This document shows positions 54,455 through 63,854 of a DNA stretch of 64,000 nucleotides, piece by piece (position 1 is the stretch's first letter; each line of letters begins with the position of its first letter). The notes under the pieces were generated by a model that saw nothing but the letters and a program-made list of their open reading frames with translations, was not told the DNA's origin and did not search any database. Both the position numbers and the translations under genes were made by a program. Source of the DNA: Streptomyces sp. DH41 (GTDB lineage: Bacteria > Actinomycetota > Actinomycetes > Streptomycetales > Streptomycetaceae); assembly GCF_029813785.1 (NCBI RefSeq), contig NZ_JARVKY010000025.1:1-64000 (forward strand), in the 5' to 3' direction.

Positions 54455-55092
54455 GTCCGTCTGTACGGCCTCGCCGGCGCGGTAGTGGGCGCGGTCGTGC
54501 TGCCGTTCGCCGTGGCGTCCGCGGAGTCGCCGGGAGACGGTGCGCAGGGGGTCCCTCCGGCCGTCCGTGCCCTCTCGCAGGGCGGGGCGACGACAAGGCA
54601 CCCGACGGGGCCGGTCGCGCTCAGGCCCAGGCTCAGGCCCCGGGCGCGCCCGCCCGTTCGCCGCTGCCTCCCGGACCGGCCACCGCCGTGCGCTGCGGTC
54701 CCGAGCTCACTTAGGTCTGCGCCTCGACGCCGCGCTGCTCGGTGGGCACCGAGGACGCGCCGGGAATCTGCGAGACGCCAGGAGAGCGCACTCGGGTCGG
54801 GCCGACGGCGTACACCGCGGTCGCGGAGTTCGTGGGCCGGGCCGGAAGCGGGCCCCTGCTGCTGCGCTCCGGGAGCAACCGTGGCGGTGACGGGAGCAAT
54901 CGTGGCGGCGAAAACAACCGTGACCACGAGCGCAGCCGCGACGACGAGCGCAGCCGCGACGACGAGCGCGGTCGTGGCGGCGACGGGACCGGCGGAAGCA
55001 ACAGGGCGGCTGGGAGTTACGGGGCCGTCTGGGGCGACAGGGGCGTCGAGGATGACAGGCACGCCGGGAGCGGTGGCGGCGAAGGGCGGTAA
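54455..55092 (+). pseudogene. decayed secreted-protein gene with frameshift and stop
   Basis: A signal-peptide-like segment (RLYGLAGAVVGAVVLPFAVA) is read from about 54458 in one frame. Near 54584, in a G-run, the reading moves to another frame (GDDKAPDG, then a Pro-rich part to CGPELT). A TAG at 54712-54714 interrupts it. The same frame then continues with a Cys-containing, domain-like stretch (CETPGERTRVG to GPLLLRSGSN) and an Arg/Asn/Gly repeat tail ending at 55090-55092. The codon after the ribosome-binding-like GGGGGAC is GTC, so the start may also be lost. I infer one ancestral gene; the family is not firmly known. Confidence 0.45.
54928..54970. repeat. 18-bp tandem repeat
   Basis: Two perfect units beginning GAGCGCAGCCGCGACGAC (54928-54945 and 54946-54963) and a partial third lie in the tail of the decayed gene. 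They read as Glu-Arg-Ser-Arg-Asp-Asp in its last open frame. Confidence 0.75.
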
Positions 55093-55158
55093 CTCACCTG
55101 TAGGGACGGGGAGTTGACTCACGACTGCGGTGCGTGTGCGACCAGCCGCATGGAAAGA

Positions 55159-55196
55159 CCCGGTTGCTGGCGACGGGGGATGCACCAGCAACCGGG
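55159..55196 (+). terminator. inverted repeat A, 12-bp arms and 14-base loop
   Basis: CCCGGTTGCTGG (55159-55170) and CCAGCAACCGGG (55185-55196) pair perfectly. It follows the decayed gene by 66 bp and precedes inverted repeat B by 13 bp. Confidence 0.5.
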
Positions 55197-55209
55197 CTAC
55201 TCGAACGGT

Positions 55210-55247
55210 AACAAGAGATCGGCGGTAAGCAAATTCGATCTCTTGTT
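55210..55247. repeat. inverted repeat B, 12-bp arms and 14-base loop
   Basis: AACAAGAGATCG (55210-55221) and CGATCTCTTGTT (55236-55247) pair perfectly and end in TTTTCC. It is AT-rich for this genome. It has the same arm and loop lengths as repeat A and could be an operator or a terminator. Confidence 0.6.
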
Positions 55248-55319
55248 TTCCGGTCACCGACTGGCTTGTCTTCGGCGGGAGTTGTGACCGGAGTCACGCG
55301 CTTGCGGGCCGCGGCCCGG

Positions 55320-55337
55320 GCTGACCGGTCGGTCAGC
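55320..55337 (-). terminator. hairpin after the SEC-C gene
   Basis: GCTGACC (55320-55326) and GGTCAGC (55331-55337) pair around a 4-base loop, 24 bp past the SEC-C gene stop on the minus strand. Confidence 0.4.
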
Positions 55338-55361
55338 CAGGACCGCCCCCGCGGCCGCGCG

Positions 55362-56351
55362 TCAACTGAGGGTGACCTGCCGGTTGGTCAGGCCGCCGCG
55401 TGCCCGGCGCTCGTCGGGGGTGAGCGGCGCGTCCGTGGCCAGGGCCTCGGCGAGACGCTCGGCGAACTCGGCCGCCGGCTTCTCGATGTCCTGCGCGGTG
55501 ATCTCGCTCGGCAGGTCCCACACCGGGACGGTGAGCCCGTGCGCACGGAAGGAACCGACGAGGCGGGTGCCCTCGCCGAGTGACGACCGGCCCGCGGCGT
55601 GCAGCCGGGCGAGAGCGTCCAGAAGCCGCTCCTCCTCGTGCGGCATGACCCAGCGCAGGTGGTTCTTCTCCGGCGTCTCGCACCAGTAGGCGGCGTCCAC
55701 GCCCTGGAGCCGGACGGTCGGGATGGCCGCGGCGTTGGCCCGCTCCAGGGAGGCGGTCACCTCCGGCGTGGCGTTCTCCGGGTCCGGGACCCAGAACTCG
55801 AAGCCCTCGTGGACGGCCGGCTCGAACGCTCCCTCGGGGGCGAGCAGGTCCTGCAGCCGAGGACCGTCGGCCGGCGCGCGGCGGCCTTGCACCGGGGTGC
55901 CGGGCGCTGCGGTCAGTGCCCGCTGGAGGGTGTCGGCGAGGTCGCGGCTGATGTCGCCCGACGCCGTGTCGTTCTGCAGGCCGAGCAGGACCGAGCCGTC
56001 GTCGCGGCGCAGGGCCGGCCAGGCCATCGGCAGCACGGTGGCCAGTGTGACGGAGGGGACGCCCTCGGGCAGGCCGTCCTTGAGGGGCAGTTCGACCGTG
56101 GCGGCCGGTACCAGCTCGCGCAGTGCCACCCAGTCGCACTCACCGGGCAGCCCCTCGAACGGGCGCTGCACCAGCGCGGTGGTGGCCTGCGCGGCGGCCC
56201 GGCCGTGGCAGGCCTTGTACCGGCGGCCGCTGCCGCAGGGGCAGGGCTCGCGTGCGCCGACGACCGGGAAGTTCCCGTCAGCGCCTGCGGCACGTGCACC
56301 GTCGGCGGGCTGCGGGCGCTTGGCCTTCGTCTGGGGTCGCTTCTTGGCCAT
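55362..56351 (-). CDS. SEC-C metal-binding domain protein (DUF5926-like)
   Basis: The 329-residue protein opens with a Lys/Arg/Ala-rich stretch, then a SEC-C zinc motif near residues 36-48 (CPCGSGRRYKACHG, ligands Cys, Cys, Cys and His). A long alpha/beta region of unknown fold follows (about 60-329). SEC-C motifs bind zinc and are known from the SecA C-terminus, where they contact SecB and ribosomes; this family is otherwise uncharacterised and conserved in actinobacteria. The ATG at 56351 starts on the usual MAKKRP opening. Two DnaA boxes lie just upstream. Confidence 0.8.
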   Translation of the reverse strand: MAKKRPQTKAKRPQPADGARAAGADGNFPVVGAREPCPCGSGRRYKACHGRAAAQATTALVQRPFEGLPGECDWVALRELVPAATVELPLKDGLPEGVPSVTLATVLPMAWPALRRDDGSVLLGLQNDTASGDISRDLADTLQRALTAAPGTPVQGRRAPADGPRLQDLLAPEGAFEPAVHEGFEFWVPDPENATPEVTASLERANAAAIPTVRLQGVDAAYWCETPEKNHLRWVMPHEEERLLDALARLHAAGRSSLGEGTRLVGSFRAHGLTVPVWDLPSEITAQDIEKPAAEFAERLAEALATDAPLTPDERRARGGLTNRQVTLS

Positions 56352-56426
56352 CGTGGGTGTCTCCCGGTTGCGGCTCATCTCGTACGGGCGCGAGCCTAGC
56401 CGCTCCCGCCCCGGCCGACGGGACCC

Positions 56427-56453
56427 TGTGGACAACGGGCCGTCTGTGGACAA
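56427..56453. promoter_or_regulatory. pair of perfect DnaA boxes
   Basis: Two copies of TGTGGACAA (56427-56435 and 56445-56453), the reverse complement of the Streptomyces consensus TTGTCCACA, lie in the same orientation 18 bp apart. They are about 76 bp upstream of the SEC-C gene start. Confidence 0.65.
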
Positions 56454-56559
56454 CTCGCCCCGGCTTCCCTATGGCTGCCGGCTTTCCCATGGCCGCCGCT
56501 GCGGTGCCCCCGCGTCCCGCCGGATGTCCCGCAGTCGCCCTGGGCGGCAGGCCCGCGGT

Positions 56560-56664
56560 CCCCATGGGCCTGGCCGCGCTCCCCATGGGCCTGGCCGCGC
56601 TCCCCACGGGCCTGGCCGCGCTCCCCACGGGCCTGGCCGCGGTCCTCGCGGGCCTGGCCGCGGT
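56560..56664. repeat. 21-bp tandem repeat, five copies
   Basis: Five 21-bp units begin with CCCCATGGGCCTGGCCGCG or close variants; degenerate copies run on to about 56690. They occupy much of the gap between the SEC-C and ATPase genes. All frames stay open because 21 is a multiple of three, but I see no supported gene. Confidence 0.85.
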
Positions 56665-56789
56665 CTCCTGAGGCAGGCCCGCGGTCCCCACGAGCCTGCC
56701 TCGCGGTCTCCTGGCGTACCCGCGCCGCTCCCTGGCCTGCCCGTGCTCCCTGGTCCCTCCCCGTAGCCCTCTGCGCGCGGGCTGTTGGG

Positions 56790-57341
56790 TCAGCCCAGGT
56801 CGTCAAAGACGTCCGCGAAGTCCAGGCCAGGGATCTCCGACACCGCCGGTGCCGTGATCCGGGTGGCGAAGTCGTCGCGACGGTGCCCGGCGTCCGGGTC
56901 GTGCACGTCGTCGTGCACGACCACCCACACGGTGACCTCTCCGCGGACGTCGTCCCGTACGCCCCAGGCGTCGGCGAGCGCGGTGATGATGTTCAGCCCG
57001 CGACCGCCGTGCGCGGTGACCGAAGGGGTCGCCGGGGCGGGGCGGGTAGGACCGCCGCCGTCCGTGACCTCCACGACCAGCCGACCACCCGCGTCCACCT
57101 GCCACGCGGCCCGGACGTCACCGTCCCCGGCCAGCTCGTCGCCCAGCGGACGGCCGTGCTTGCACGCATTGCTCAAGAGTTCCGAAAGGACCAGTACAGC
57201 GTCGTCGATGACCGATTCCGACACGCCTCCGCTGCGCAGCTCATCGCGCATGCGGTGCCTTGCTTTCCCCACGCCCGCAGGGCCATGAGGCACGGCCATG
57301 CTCGACGACGTGGGCACCTCCTGTGCCACCACCAACGCCAC
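56790..57341 (-). CDS. anti-sigma-factor-like ATP-binding protein (RsbW type)
   Basis: The 183-residue protein is a GHKL-type single-domain ATPase. It has LSELLSNACKHG (N box, with Asn), EVTDGGGPTRP (G1 box) and HGGRGLNIITALAD (G2 box), then a short acidic C-terminal tail. Like the protein at 49.2 kb, it is probably an anti-sigma factor or switch kinase. The GTG at 57341 has GGAGG eight bases upstream, and its N-terminal 35 residues precede the domain. No partner sigma factor or antagonist is next to it. Confidence 0.83.
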   Translation of the reverse strand: MALVVAQEVPTSSSMAVPHGPAGVGKARHRMRDELRSGGVSESVIDDAVLVLSELLSNACKHGRPLGDELAGDGDVRAAWQVDAGGRLVVEVTDGGGPTRPAPATPSVTAHGGRGLNIITALADAWGVRDDVRGEVTVWVVVHDDVHDPDAGHRRDDFATRITAPAVSEIPGLDFADVFDDLG

Positions 57342-57553
57342 CCCCGAGACCTCCTTCGCCCCACGCCACGGTGTGGATGCCCCTCTGGCCTGAACCGGAA
57401 ACCGTCCGGTCCCAGCCCAGTGACGCATTCGACACGGGCGAACACGCATCGAACGCGCCGGAGCACTCCCTGTAATCGCGTGGCCGGATCTCGTCGGTGT
57501 GGCCGAGGCGGGAGAACGCGGCAGAGGCCCGCAGGCCGAGGGTTCCGGATGAA

Positions 57554-58390
57554 TCAGCGGCCCAGGCGGTCCAGGTGATCGAGCACCGCGCGCGGCCGGT
57601 TGGTGATGATGCCGTCGACGCCCAGGCCGGCGCAGAGATCCACGTCCTCGGTCTCGTTCACGGTCCACACGTGCACCTGGTGACCGGCCCGTTTCAGGCG
57701 CTCGACGTAGGCGGGGTGGTTGCGCACGATCCGGATCGACGGTCCCGCGATCCGGACACCCGCGGGCAGTCGCCCGTCGCGCAGCCGGGGGGAGACGAAC
57801 TGCATCAGATAAACCGTCGGCAGGGTCGGCGACGCGGCCCGTACCCGGTGCAGCGAGCGGGCCGAGAAACTCATCACACGGACCGGTGAGTCGGCGGCAG
57901 AGGCCGGGGCGTCGAGTCCGAACCGCTTCAGCAGCAGCAGCAGCCGCTCCTCCACCTGGCCCGCCCAGCGCGTGGGGTGCTTGGTCTCGATGGCCAGCTC
58001 CACCCGCCGCCCCGCGTCGGACACCAGCTGGAGCAGCCGCTCGAGGGTCAGGACGGAGGTCTCTTCCCGGTCCTCGGGCCGGTGCTCCCAGTCGGGCTGC
58101 TCGTCACGCGTCCGCCAGAACTCCCGGGTCCTGCGGGCGCCGAAGTCCAGCGCGGCCAGATCGGCGAGTTCCAGCGCCGACACCGCGCCGCGGCCGTTGG
58201 ACGTACGGTTGACGCGCCAGTCGTGGACGCAGACGAGATGACCGTCGGCGGTCAGGCGCACATCGCACTCGAGGGCGTCGGCTCCGTCCTCGATCGCCTT
58301 CCGGTACGCGGCCAGCGTGTGCTCGGGCGCCTCCTCGGAGGCTCCCCGGTGGGCGACGACCTGGATCCGGTGCTGGCGTGCGTGGGTCAC
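57554..58390 (-). CDS. glycerophosphodiester phosphodiesterase
   Basis: The 278-residue protein is a cytoplasmic-type GDPD, which cleaves glycerophosphodiesters into glycerol-3-phosphate and an alcohol. The TIM-barrel signature is complete: AHRGASEEAPEHT with the catalytic His-Arg and Glu, then ECDVRLTADGHLVCVHD with Glu, Asp and the second catalytic His, and later the ELAIETKH strand. The GTG at 58390 fits the family start; the long upstream extension is antisense to the HtrA gene. No signal peptide is visible. Confidence 0.92.
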   Translation of the reverse strand: MTHARQHRIQVVAHRGASEEAPEHTLAAYRKAIEDGADALECDVRLTADGHLVCVHDWRVNRTSNGRGAVSALELADLAALDFGARRTREFWRTRDEQPDWEHRPEDREETSVLTLERLLQLVSDAGRRVELAIETKHPTRWAGQVEERLLLLLKRFGLDAPASAADSPVRVMSFSARSLHRVRAASPTLPTVYLMQFVSPRLRDGRLPAGVRIAGPSIRIVRNHPAYVERLKRAGHQVHVWTVNETEDVDLCAGLGVDGIITNRPRAVLDHLDRLGR

Positions 58391-58651
58391 CGCGTCATGG
58401 TGCCACCGCGTGCGGGTAGACGTGCCATCGGAGTCCACGACGGCACGTCCGTTTAGTCTTGGATGACCCATGTAAAGGCTGATCGTGGACCCACAGCAAC
58501 CGCTTATGGTGCTCTGACGGCTCGTGGGAAAAGCTGATGGCATACGAGAACACCGCACATCTGCGTCGCGCCGGACCGTGGAGCAGCGCGTGAGCGTGGC
58601 TGAGCGCGAGCAGTGTGACCGACAAACAGCCGTGGAACGAGGAGAGAAGCT

Positions 58652-60211
58652 GTGAGCACCGAGAACGAGGGCACCGCGGTACCCCCGGCCCCGTCCGCGC
58701 CCCCCGTGCCGGTGGATTCTCCCGCCACCTCCGCCCCGTCGGCCGCGCCGCCCGCGGATAGGCCGCCGTCGCACTCGCCCGAGGTACCGCAGCCGCACGA
58801 GGGTTTCGGACACCCCGGCGTTCCCACCCACGCCCCGCACCAACCCGCTCCGCAGGACCCGGCAGCCTCCTACGGCCCGACTGCTCCGCAGGACCCGGCA
58901 GCCTCCCACGCGCCGACTGCTTCGCACGGTTCGGCTGCTTCGCACGGTTCGGCCGCGCCACAGGGACCCAACGCCCCCGACCCCTCCTGGCCGCCGCCCC
59001 CGCCCCCGGGCACCCCGTCGTACGGCGGGGGAGGCGGCGACGGCTACGGCGGCGGCTGGGGCTCCTCGTACCAGCCGCCGGCGCCGAAGCCGGGCCGCGG
59101 CCGCGGCGGTGTGGTGGCCGCGCTCCTGGTCGCCGCGCTGGTCGCGGGCGGGCTGGGCGGCGGGCTCGGTTACACCCTGGCCAAGAACAACGACGGGACC
59201 GGCTCGACCACGGTCTCCGCCTCCGACACCGGCGGCTCCGTCAAGCGCGACGCGGGCACGGTCGCCGGAGTGGCTGCCAAGGCGCTGCCCAGCACGGTCA
59301 CCATCCAGGCCGAGGGCAGCAACGGCGAGGGCGGCACCGGCACCGGGTTCGTCTTCGACAAGCAGGGCCACATCGTCACCAACAACCACGTGGTGGCGGA
59401 GGCGGTCGACGGAGGCAAGCTCAGCGCGACCTTCCCCAACGGCAAGAAGTACGAAGCCGAGGTGGTCGGCCACGCCCAGGGCTACGACGTGGCGGTCATC
59501 AAGCTGGAGAGCGCCCCCTCGGACCTGAAGCCGCTGGCCCTCGGCAACTCGGACAAAGTGGCCGTGGGTGACTCCACGATCGCCATCGGAGCCCCCTTCG
59601 GTCTTTCCAACACGGTGACCACGGGCATCATCAGCGCCAAGAACCGTCCCGTGGCCTCCAGCGACGGCAGCGCGGGCAGCAAGGCGTCCTACATGAGCGC
59701 CCTGCAGACCGACGCGTCGATCAACCCGGGCAACTCCGGCGGTCCGCTGCTGGACGCGCAGGGCAACGTCATCGGGATCAACTCCGCGATCCAGTCCACG
59801 AGCAACGGCGGTTTCGGCACCGGCCAGGCCGGCTCGATCGGCCTGGGCTTCGCCATCCCGATCAACCAGGCGGAGTTCGTCGCCAAGCAGCTGATCAAGA
59901 CCGGCAAGCCGGTGTACGCGAAGATCGGCGCCTCCGTCTCCCTGGAGGAGACGGTGAACGGCGCCAAGCTCACCGAGCAGGGCGTGGGCGGCGCCGAGCC
60001 CGTCGAGCCGGGCGGCCCCGCCGCCGACGCGGGCCTCAAGCCCGGTGACGTCATCACCAAGCTCGACGACCGGGTCATCGACAGCGGCCCGACGCTGATC
60101 GGCGAGATCTGGACCCACAAGCCCGGCGACGAGGTCACGGTCACCTACGAGCGCGGCGGCAAGGAGCAGACGACCGAGCTCACCCTCGGCTCCAAGGTCG
60201 GCGACGACTGA
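58652..60211 (+). CDS. HtrA-like membrane-anchored serine protease with PDZ domain
   Basis: The 519-residue protein has a cytosolic Pro/Ala/Ser-rich head (about 1-145), one membrane helix (about 150-175), a trypsin-like protease domain (about 205-400) and a PDZ domain (about 420-515). The catalytic triad is His in TNNHVV, Asp in YDVAVIKL and Ser in GNSGGPLL. This is the actinobacterial DegP/PepD-type envelope protease plan, for handling misfolded exported proteins. GAGGAGAGAAG precedes the GTG start. It is divergent from the GDPD gene and lies upstream of a serine tRNA. Confidence 0.93.
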   Translation: MSTENEGTAVPPAPSAPPVPVDSPATSAPSAAPPADRPPSHSPEVPQPHEGFGHPGVPTHAPHQPAPQDPAASYGPTAPQDPAASHAPTASHGSAASHGSAAPQGPNAPDPSWPPPPPPGTPSYGGGGGDGYGGGWGSSYQPPAPKPGRGRGGVVAALLVAALVAGGLGGGLGYTLAKNNDGTGSTTVSASDTGGSVKRDAGTVAGVAAKALPSTVTIQAEGSNGEGGTGTGFVFDKQGHIVTNNHVVAEAVDGGKLSATFPNGKKYEAEVVGHAQGYDVAVIKLESAPSDLKPLALGNSDKVAVGDSTIAIGAPFGLSNTVTTGIISAKNRPVASSDGSAGSKASYMSALQTDASINPGNSGGPLLDAQGNVIGINSAIQSTSNGGFGTGQAGSIGLGFAIPINQAEFVAKQLIKTGKPVYAKIGASVSLEETVNGAKLTEQGVGGAEPVEPGGPAADAGLKPGDVITKLDDRVIDSGPTLIGEIWTHKPGDEVTVTYERGGKEQTTELTLGSKVGDD

Positions 60212-60333
60212 CCGGCATCGGTGCACCGGAGGGCCGGACACGGGTCCAACGGCCTCCGTACGGGCCACAGCCCCCGCCGACCGGTCGGGGCCGGTACGCT
60301 GTACCCGCTCCGTCCCTGGTGGGCGGGGCACAG

Positions 60334-60418
60334 GTGGGTTGCCCGAGTGGCCTAAGGGAACGGTCTTGAAAACCGTCGTGGCGCGAGTCACCGTGGGTTC
60401 AAATCCCACACCCACCGC
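60334..60418 (+). tRNA. tRNA-Ser (anticodon UGA)
   Basis: The 85-base cloverleaf has acceptor arms GGTGGGT (60334-60340) and ACCCACC (60411-60417), and an anticodon stem ACGGT/ACCGT with loop CTTGAAA. The anticodon TGA lies at 60368-60370. There is a long class II variable arm, as in all serine tRNAs, and a T loop TTCAAAT. CCA is not fully encoded (the sequence after the discriminator is CAG). Confidence 0.97.
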
Positions 60419-60428
60419 AGTGATTGAC

Positions 60429-60459
60429 GGCCCCTGACCAGGCGTTACGGTCGGGGGCC
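60429..60459 (+). terminator. terminator after tRNA-Ser
   Basis: GGCCCCTGACC (60429-60439) and GGTCGGGGGCC (60449-60459) pair with one wobble around a 9-base loop, 11 bp past the tRNA. From here to 60762 I see no gene. Confidence 0.65.
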
Positions 60460-60762
60460 TTCATCATGAGGACATGCGCCGCCCGCTGGGAATCCGCTGC
60501 CGGAGGTCGGCCGGACCCGGTTACTCTGCCGGTGCCTCGGGTGCTGACAAGTTCGGGGATTCGACCGGTGGTCTCGTGTGTCCTCCCCCGCTTCCGGCGG
60601 GGCCGCCCCAGTGCGGGGGATCACCGGTTCTCACGTCACGTTCGGGGTGTGGCCGGCGCAGATCGGACTTCTCGTACCCGAAGGCCGGGCTGTGACAGGG
60701 CTGTGACCGGAAGTGTGGCTTCCGACACGGTCCAGGTGAGGCCGGGCTGGTGGGGTGGGGCG

Positions 60763-61845
60763 ATGCGTATTCCCCAGCTCCGCACGCCGCTCGCGGTCTC
60801 CGGCGCTCTCGTTGCCAGTCTCCTGCTCGGCGCCTGCGGCACCGAGACCGCCGCGTCCGGAACGGGCGGGGAAGGCCAGTCGGAGGATCGGTGCGGGGCG
60901 GGGGCGTCCGGCGGCGGCTACAGCGCGAGCGCCGGTGCCACCGCTGGTACCGGCGGTGGCGCGGGGGCCGGGCAGGAGCAGGACGCGGTGCGGATCGTCG
61001 GGATGGTCGAGCGGTCCGGTGACGCCGGGGCCGGTGCCGGGGCGAGTGCCTCGCCCGGTGCCAGGGCGGGCGAGCGCCCTGGTGTGTCCGTCACGGCGGA
61101 CAGTCTTCCCGGGCTGCCGGGGGCGGGTGAGTCCGCCGGCGCGGTCGGTGGGGCGTCGTGCGTGGTCGCGTACTCGGTGACCAACCAGGGTGCCGAGCCC
61201 TTCACTTACACCATCACCTTCTCCCTGATGGACGACCAGGGAAGGGCGATGTCGAGCGCCGAGGAGACGGTGGCAGCCGTGGGGCCGGGACGGACCGTGC
61301 GGCGCACTCTTGAGCACGTCGGTCACCCGGGCGACCAGCGCCTTGACGCGGAGCACGTGCGGCTCCTCGACGTGAAGCGGGTGCCCGCAGACGAGGCGCC
61401 CGCGCCCGCCGGTTCCTGCCCGCGGTCCGGGCTGCGTCTCACCGCCGACAAGGGGGACGCGGCCATGGGGTTGCGAGTCGTGGGGCTGCACCTGGAGAAC
61501 TGCGGCAGTCGACCGTACTCCCTGGAGGGTTACCCGGTGCTGCAGTTGCTCGACGAGGACCTGGAGCCGGTCGACGGGATCGACATCCTGCACGGCACCA
61601 ACGACATCCCCATGGCCGGGAATGACGACGAGCCGCCCCGGCCGGTGACGCTGCGGCCGGGTGAGTCCGCCGTGTCGGGTCTGGCGTGGCGCAACACCAC
61701 GCAGTTCGGTGAGGCGGTGACCGTGCCGTACGTCAGGGTCCGGGCCGAGTCCGGTTCCGACCCCGTGGTGGTCACGCCGAACCTCGATCTCGGCACCACG
61801 GGCAAGCTGGGCGTCCGGGCGTGGCGGAAGGCCGAGACGGGCTGA
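60763..61845 (+). CDS. DUF4232-type secreted lipoprotein
   Basis: The 360-residue protein has a lipoprotein signal (MRIPQLRTPLAVSG, lipobox LLGAC near residue 26) and a Gly/Ala/Ser-rich linker (about 30-120). A first beta domain (about 125-210; SCVVAYSVTNQGAEPFTYTI) and a second (about 220-355) like DUF4232 follow, with CGSRPYSLEGYPVL and the late WRNTT block. DUF4232 proteins are abundant exported proteins of unknown role in Streptomyces. The ATG at 60763 begins the signal peptide. It converges on the ABC exporter genes across a strong hairpin. Confidence 0.83.
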   Translation: MRIPQLRTPLAVSGALVASLLLGACGTETAASGTGGEGQSEDRCGAGASGGGYSASAGATAGTGGGAGAGQEQDAVRIVGMVERSGDAGAGAGASASPGARAGERPGVSVTADSLPGLPGAGESAGAVGGASCVVAYSVTNQGAEPFTYTITFSLMDDQGRAMSSAEETVAAVGPGRTVRRTLEHVGHPGDQRLDAEHVRLLDVKRVPADEAPAPAGSCPRSGLRLTADKGDAAMGLRVVGLHLENCGSRPYSLEGYPVLQLLDEDLEPVDGIDILHGTNDIPMAGNDDEPPRPVTLRPGESAVSGLAWRNTTQFGEAVTVPYVRVRAESGSDPVVVTPNLDLGTTGKLGVRAWRKAETG

Positions 61846-61852
61846 GTCGCCT

Positions 61853-61878
61853 CGGCCGCCCCGTTCCGTGGGCGGCCG
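61853..61878. terminator. bidirectional terminator hairpin
   Basis: CGGCCGCCC (61853-61861) and GGGCGGCCG (61870-61878) pair perfectly around an 8-base loop. It lies between the convergent lipoprotein and ABC permease genes, within 14 bp of both stops. Confidence 0.6.
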
Positions 61879-61891
61879 CGCGGTCCACCGG

Positions 61892-62679
61892 CTACTTGGG
61901 GTCGCGGTTGAAGACCGACTTGGACCAGAAGTAGCCGAGTGCGACGAGAGCCAGGCACCAGGCGAGTGCGAGCCAGCCGTTGTGGCCGATCTCGGTGCCG
62001 AGGAGGAGTCCGCGCAGGGTTTCGATGGCGGGTGTGAAGGGCTGGTACTCGGCGATGGGCTGGAACCAGCCCGGCATCGAGTCGATGGGGACGAAGGCGC
62101 TGGAGATGAGCGGGAGGAAGATCAGCGGCATGGCGTTGTTGCTGGCAGCCTCGACGTTCGGGCTGACCAGGCCCATGCCGACGGCGATCCAGGTGAGCGC
62201 CAGGGCGAAGAGGACCAGCAGTCCGAATGCCGCGGCCCACTCCAGGGCCGTGGCGTTCGTGGAGCGGAAACCGATGGCCACGGCGACGGCGCCCACCAGG
62301 ACCACGCTGGCGACCGACTGCAGGACGCTGCCGATGACGTGTCCGACGAGTACGGACCCGCGGTGGATGGCCATGGTGCGGAAGCGGGCGATGATGCCCT
62401 CGGTCATGTCGTTGGAGACGGACACGGCGGTGCCGATGGTCGTGCTGCCGATGGTCATCAGCAGCAGGCCCGGCACGAGGTAGGCGATGTACGCGGAGCG
62501 GTCCGCGCCGCCACCACCGATGCCCGCGCTCATCGCGTCGCCGAAGACGTAGACGAAGAGCAGCAGCAGCATGATCGGCGTGAGCAGGAGGTTCAGGGTG
62601 AGGGACGGGTAGCGGCGGGCGTGCAGGAGGTTGCGACGCAGCATCGTGGTCGAGTCGCGTACGGCGAGGGCGAGGGTGC

Positions 62680-62683
<4 letters not shown>
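61892..62683 (-). CDS. ABC-2 type permease, DrrB-like
   Basis: The 263-residue protein has six membrane helices with the ABC-2 plan of daunorubicin-resistance DrrB. The conserved MTEGIIARFRTMAIHRGSVLVGHV block between helices two and three and the late PLIFLPLISSAFVPIDSMPGW segment are present. Its ATG overlaps the ATPase stop by four bases (ATGA). With the ATPase it should export a hydrophobic drug or lipid. No biosynthetic cluster lies nearby. Confidence 0.9.
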
Positions 62684-63735
<1,052 letters not shown>

Positions 63736-63791
63736 GGTGTTCTCCGGTCGAAGGCAGAAGTGGGGCGGGGGAGGGAGAAGGGGAAGGCGAT

Positions 63792-63813
63792 GGGGCAGGG
63801 GCAGGGGCAGGGG
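63792..63813 (+). other. G-quadruplex-type sequence
   Basis: Four GGGG tracts separated by CA make a textbook intramolecular G-quadruplex motif on the plus strand. It lies in the 119-bp gap between the DUF4097 and DrrA-like genes, both read on the minus strand. Confidence 0.6.
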
Positions 63814-63854
63814 CTGGGTCGGGGGTGGTGTCCGGCCCGGCGGGAATGTGGTGC

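Noticed and set aside
54250..55257. A 335-residue minus-strand frame across the decayed gene
   Set aside because: No signal, domain or binding site; its Ala/Val runs come from the 18-bp repeat read backwards. The plus-strand pieces explain the DNA better.
56560..56664. CRISPR array
   Set aside because: The 21-bp units touch each other with no spacers, and no cas genes are present.
56396..56806. A minus-strand frame with repeated Arg-Gly-Gln/Glu units over the 21-bp repeat
   Set aside because: The repeats keep every frame open, so openness is not evidence. No start with a binding site, and the DnaA boxes suggest non-coding DNA.
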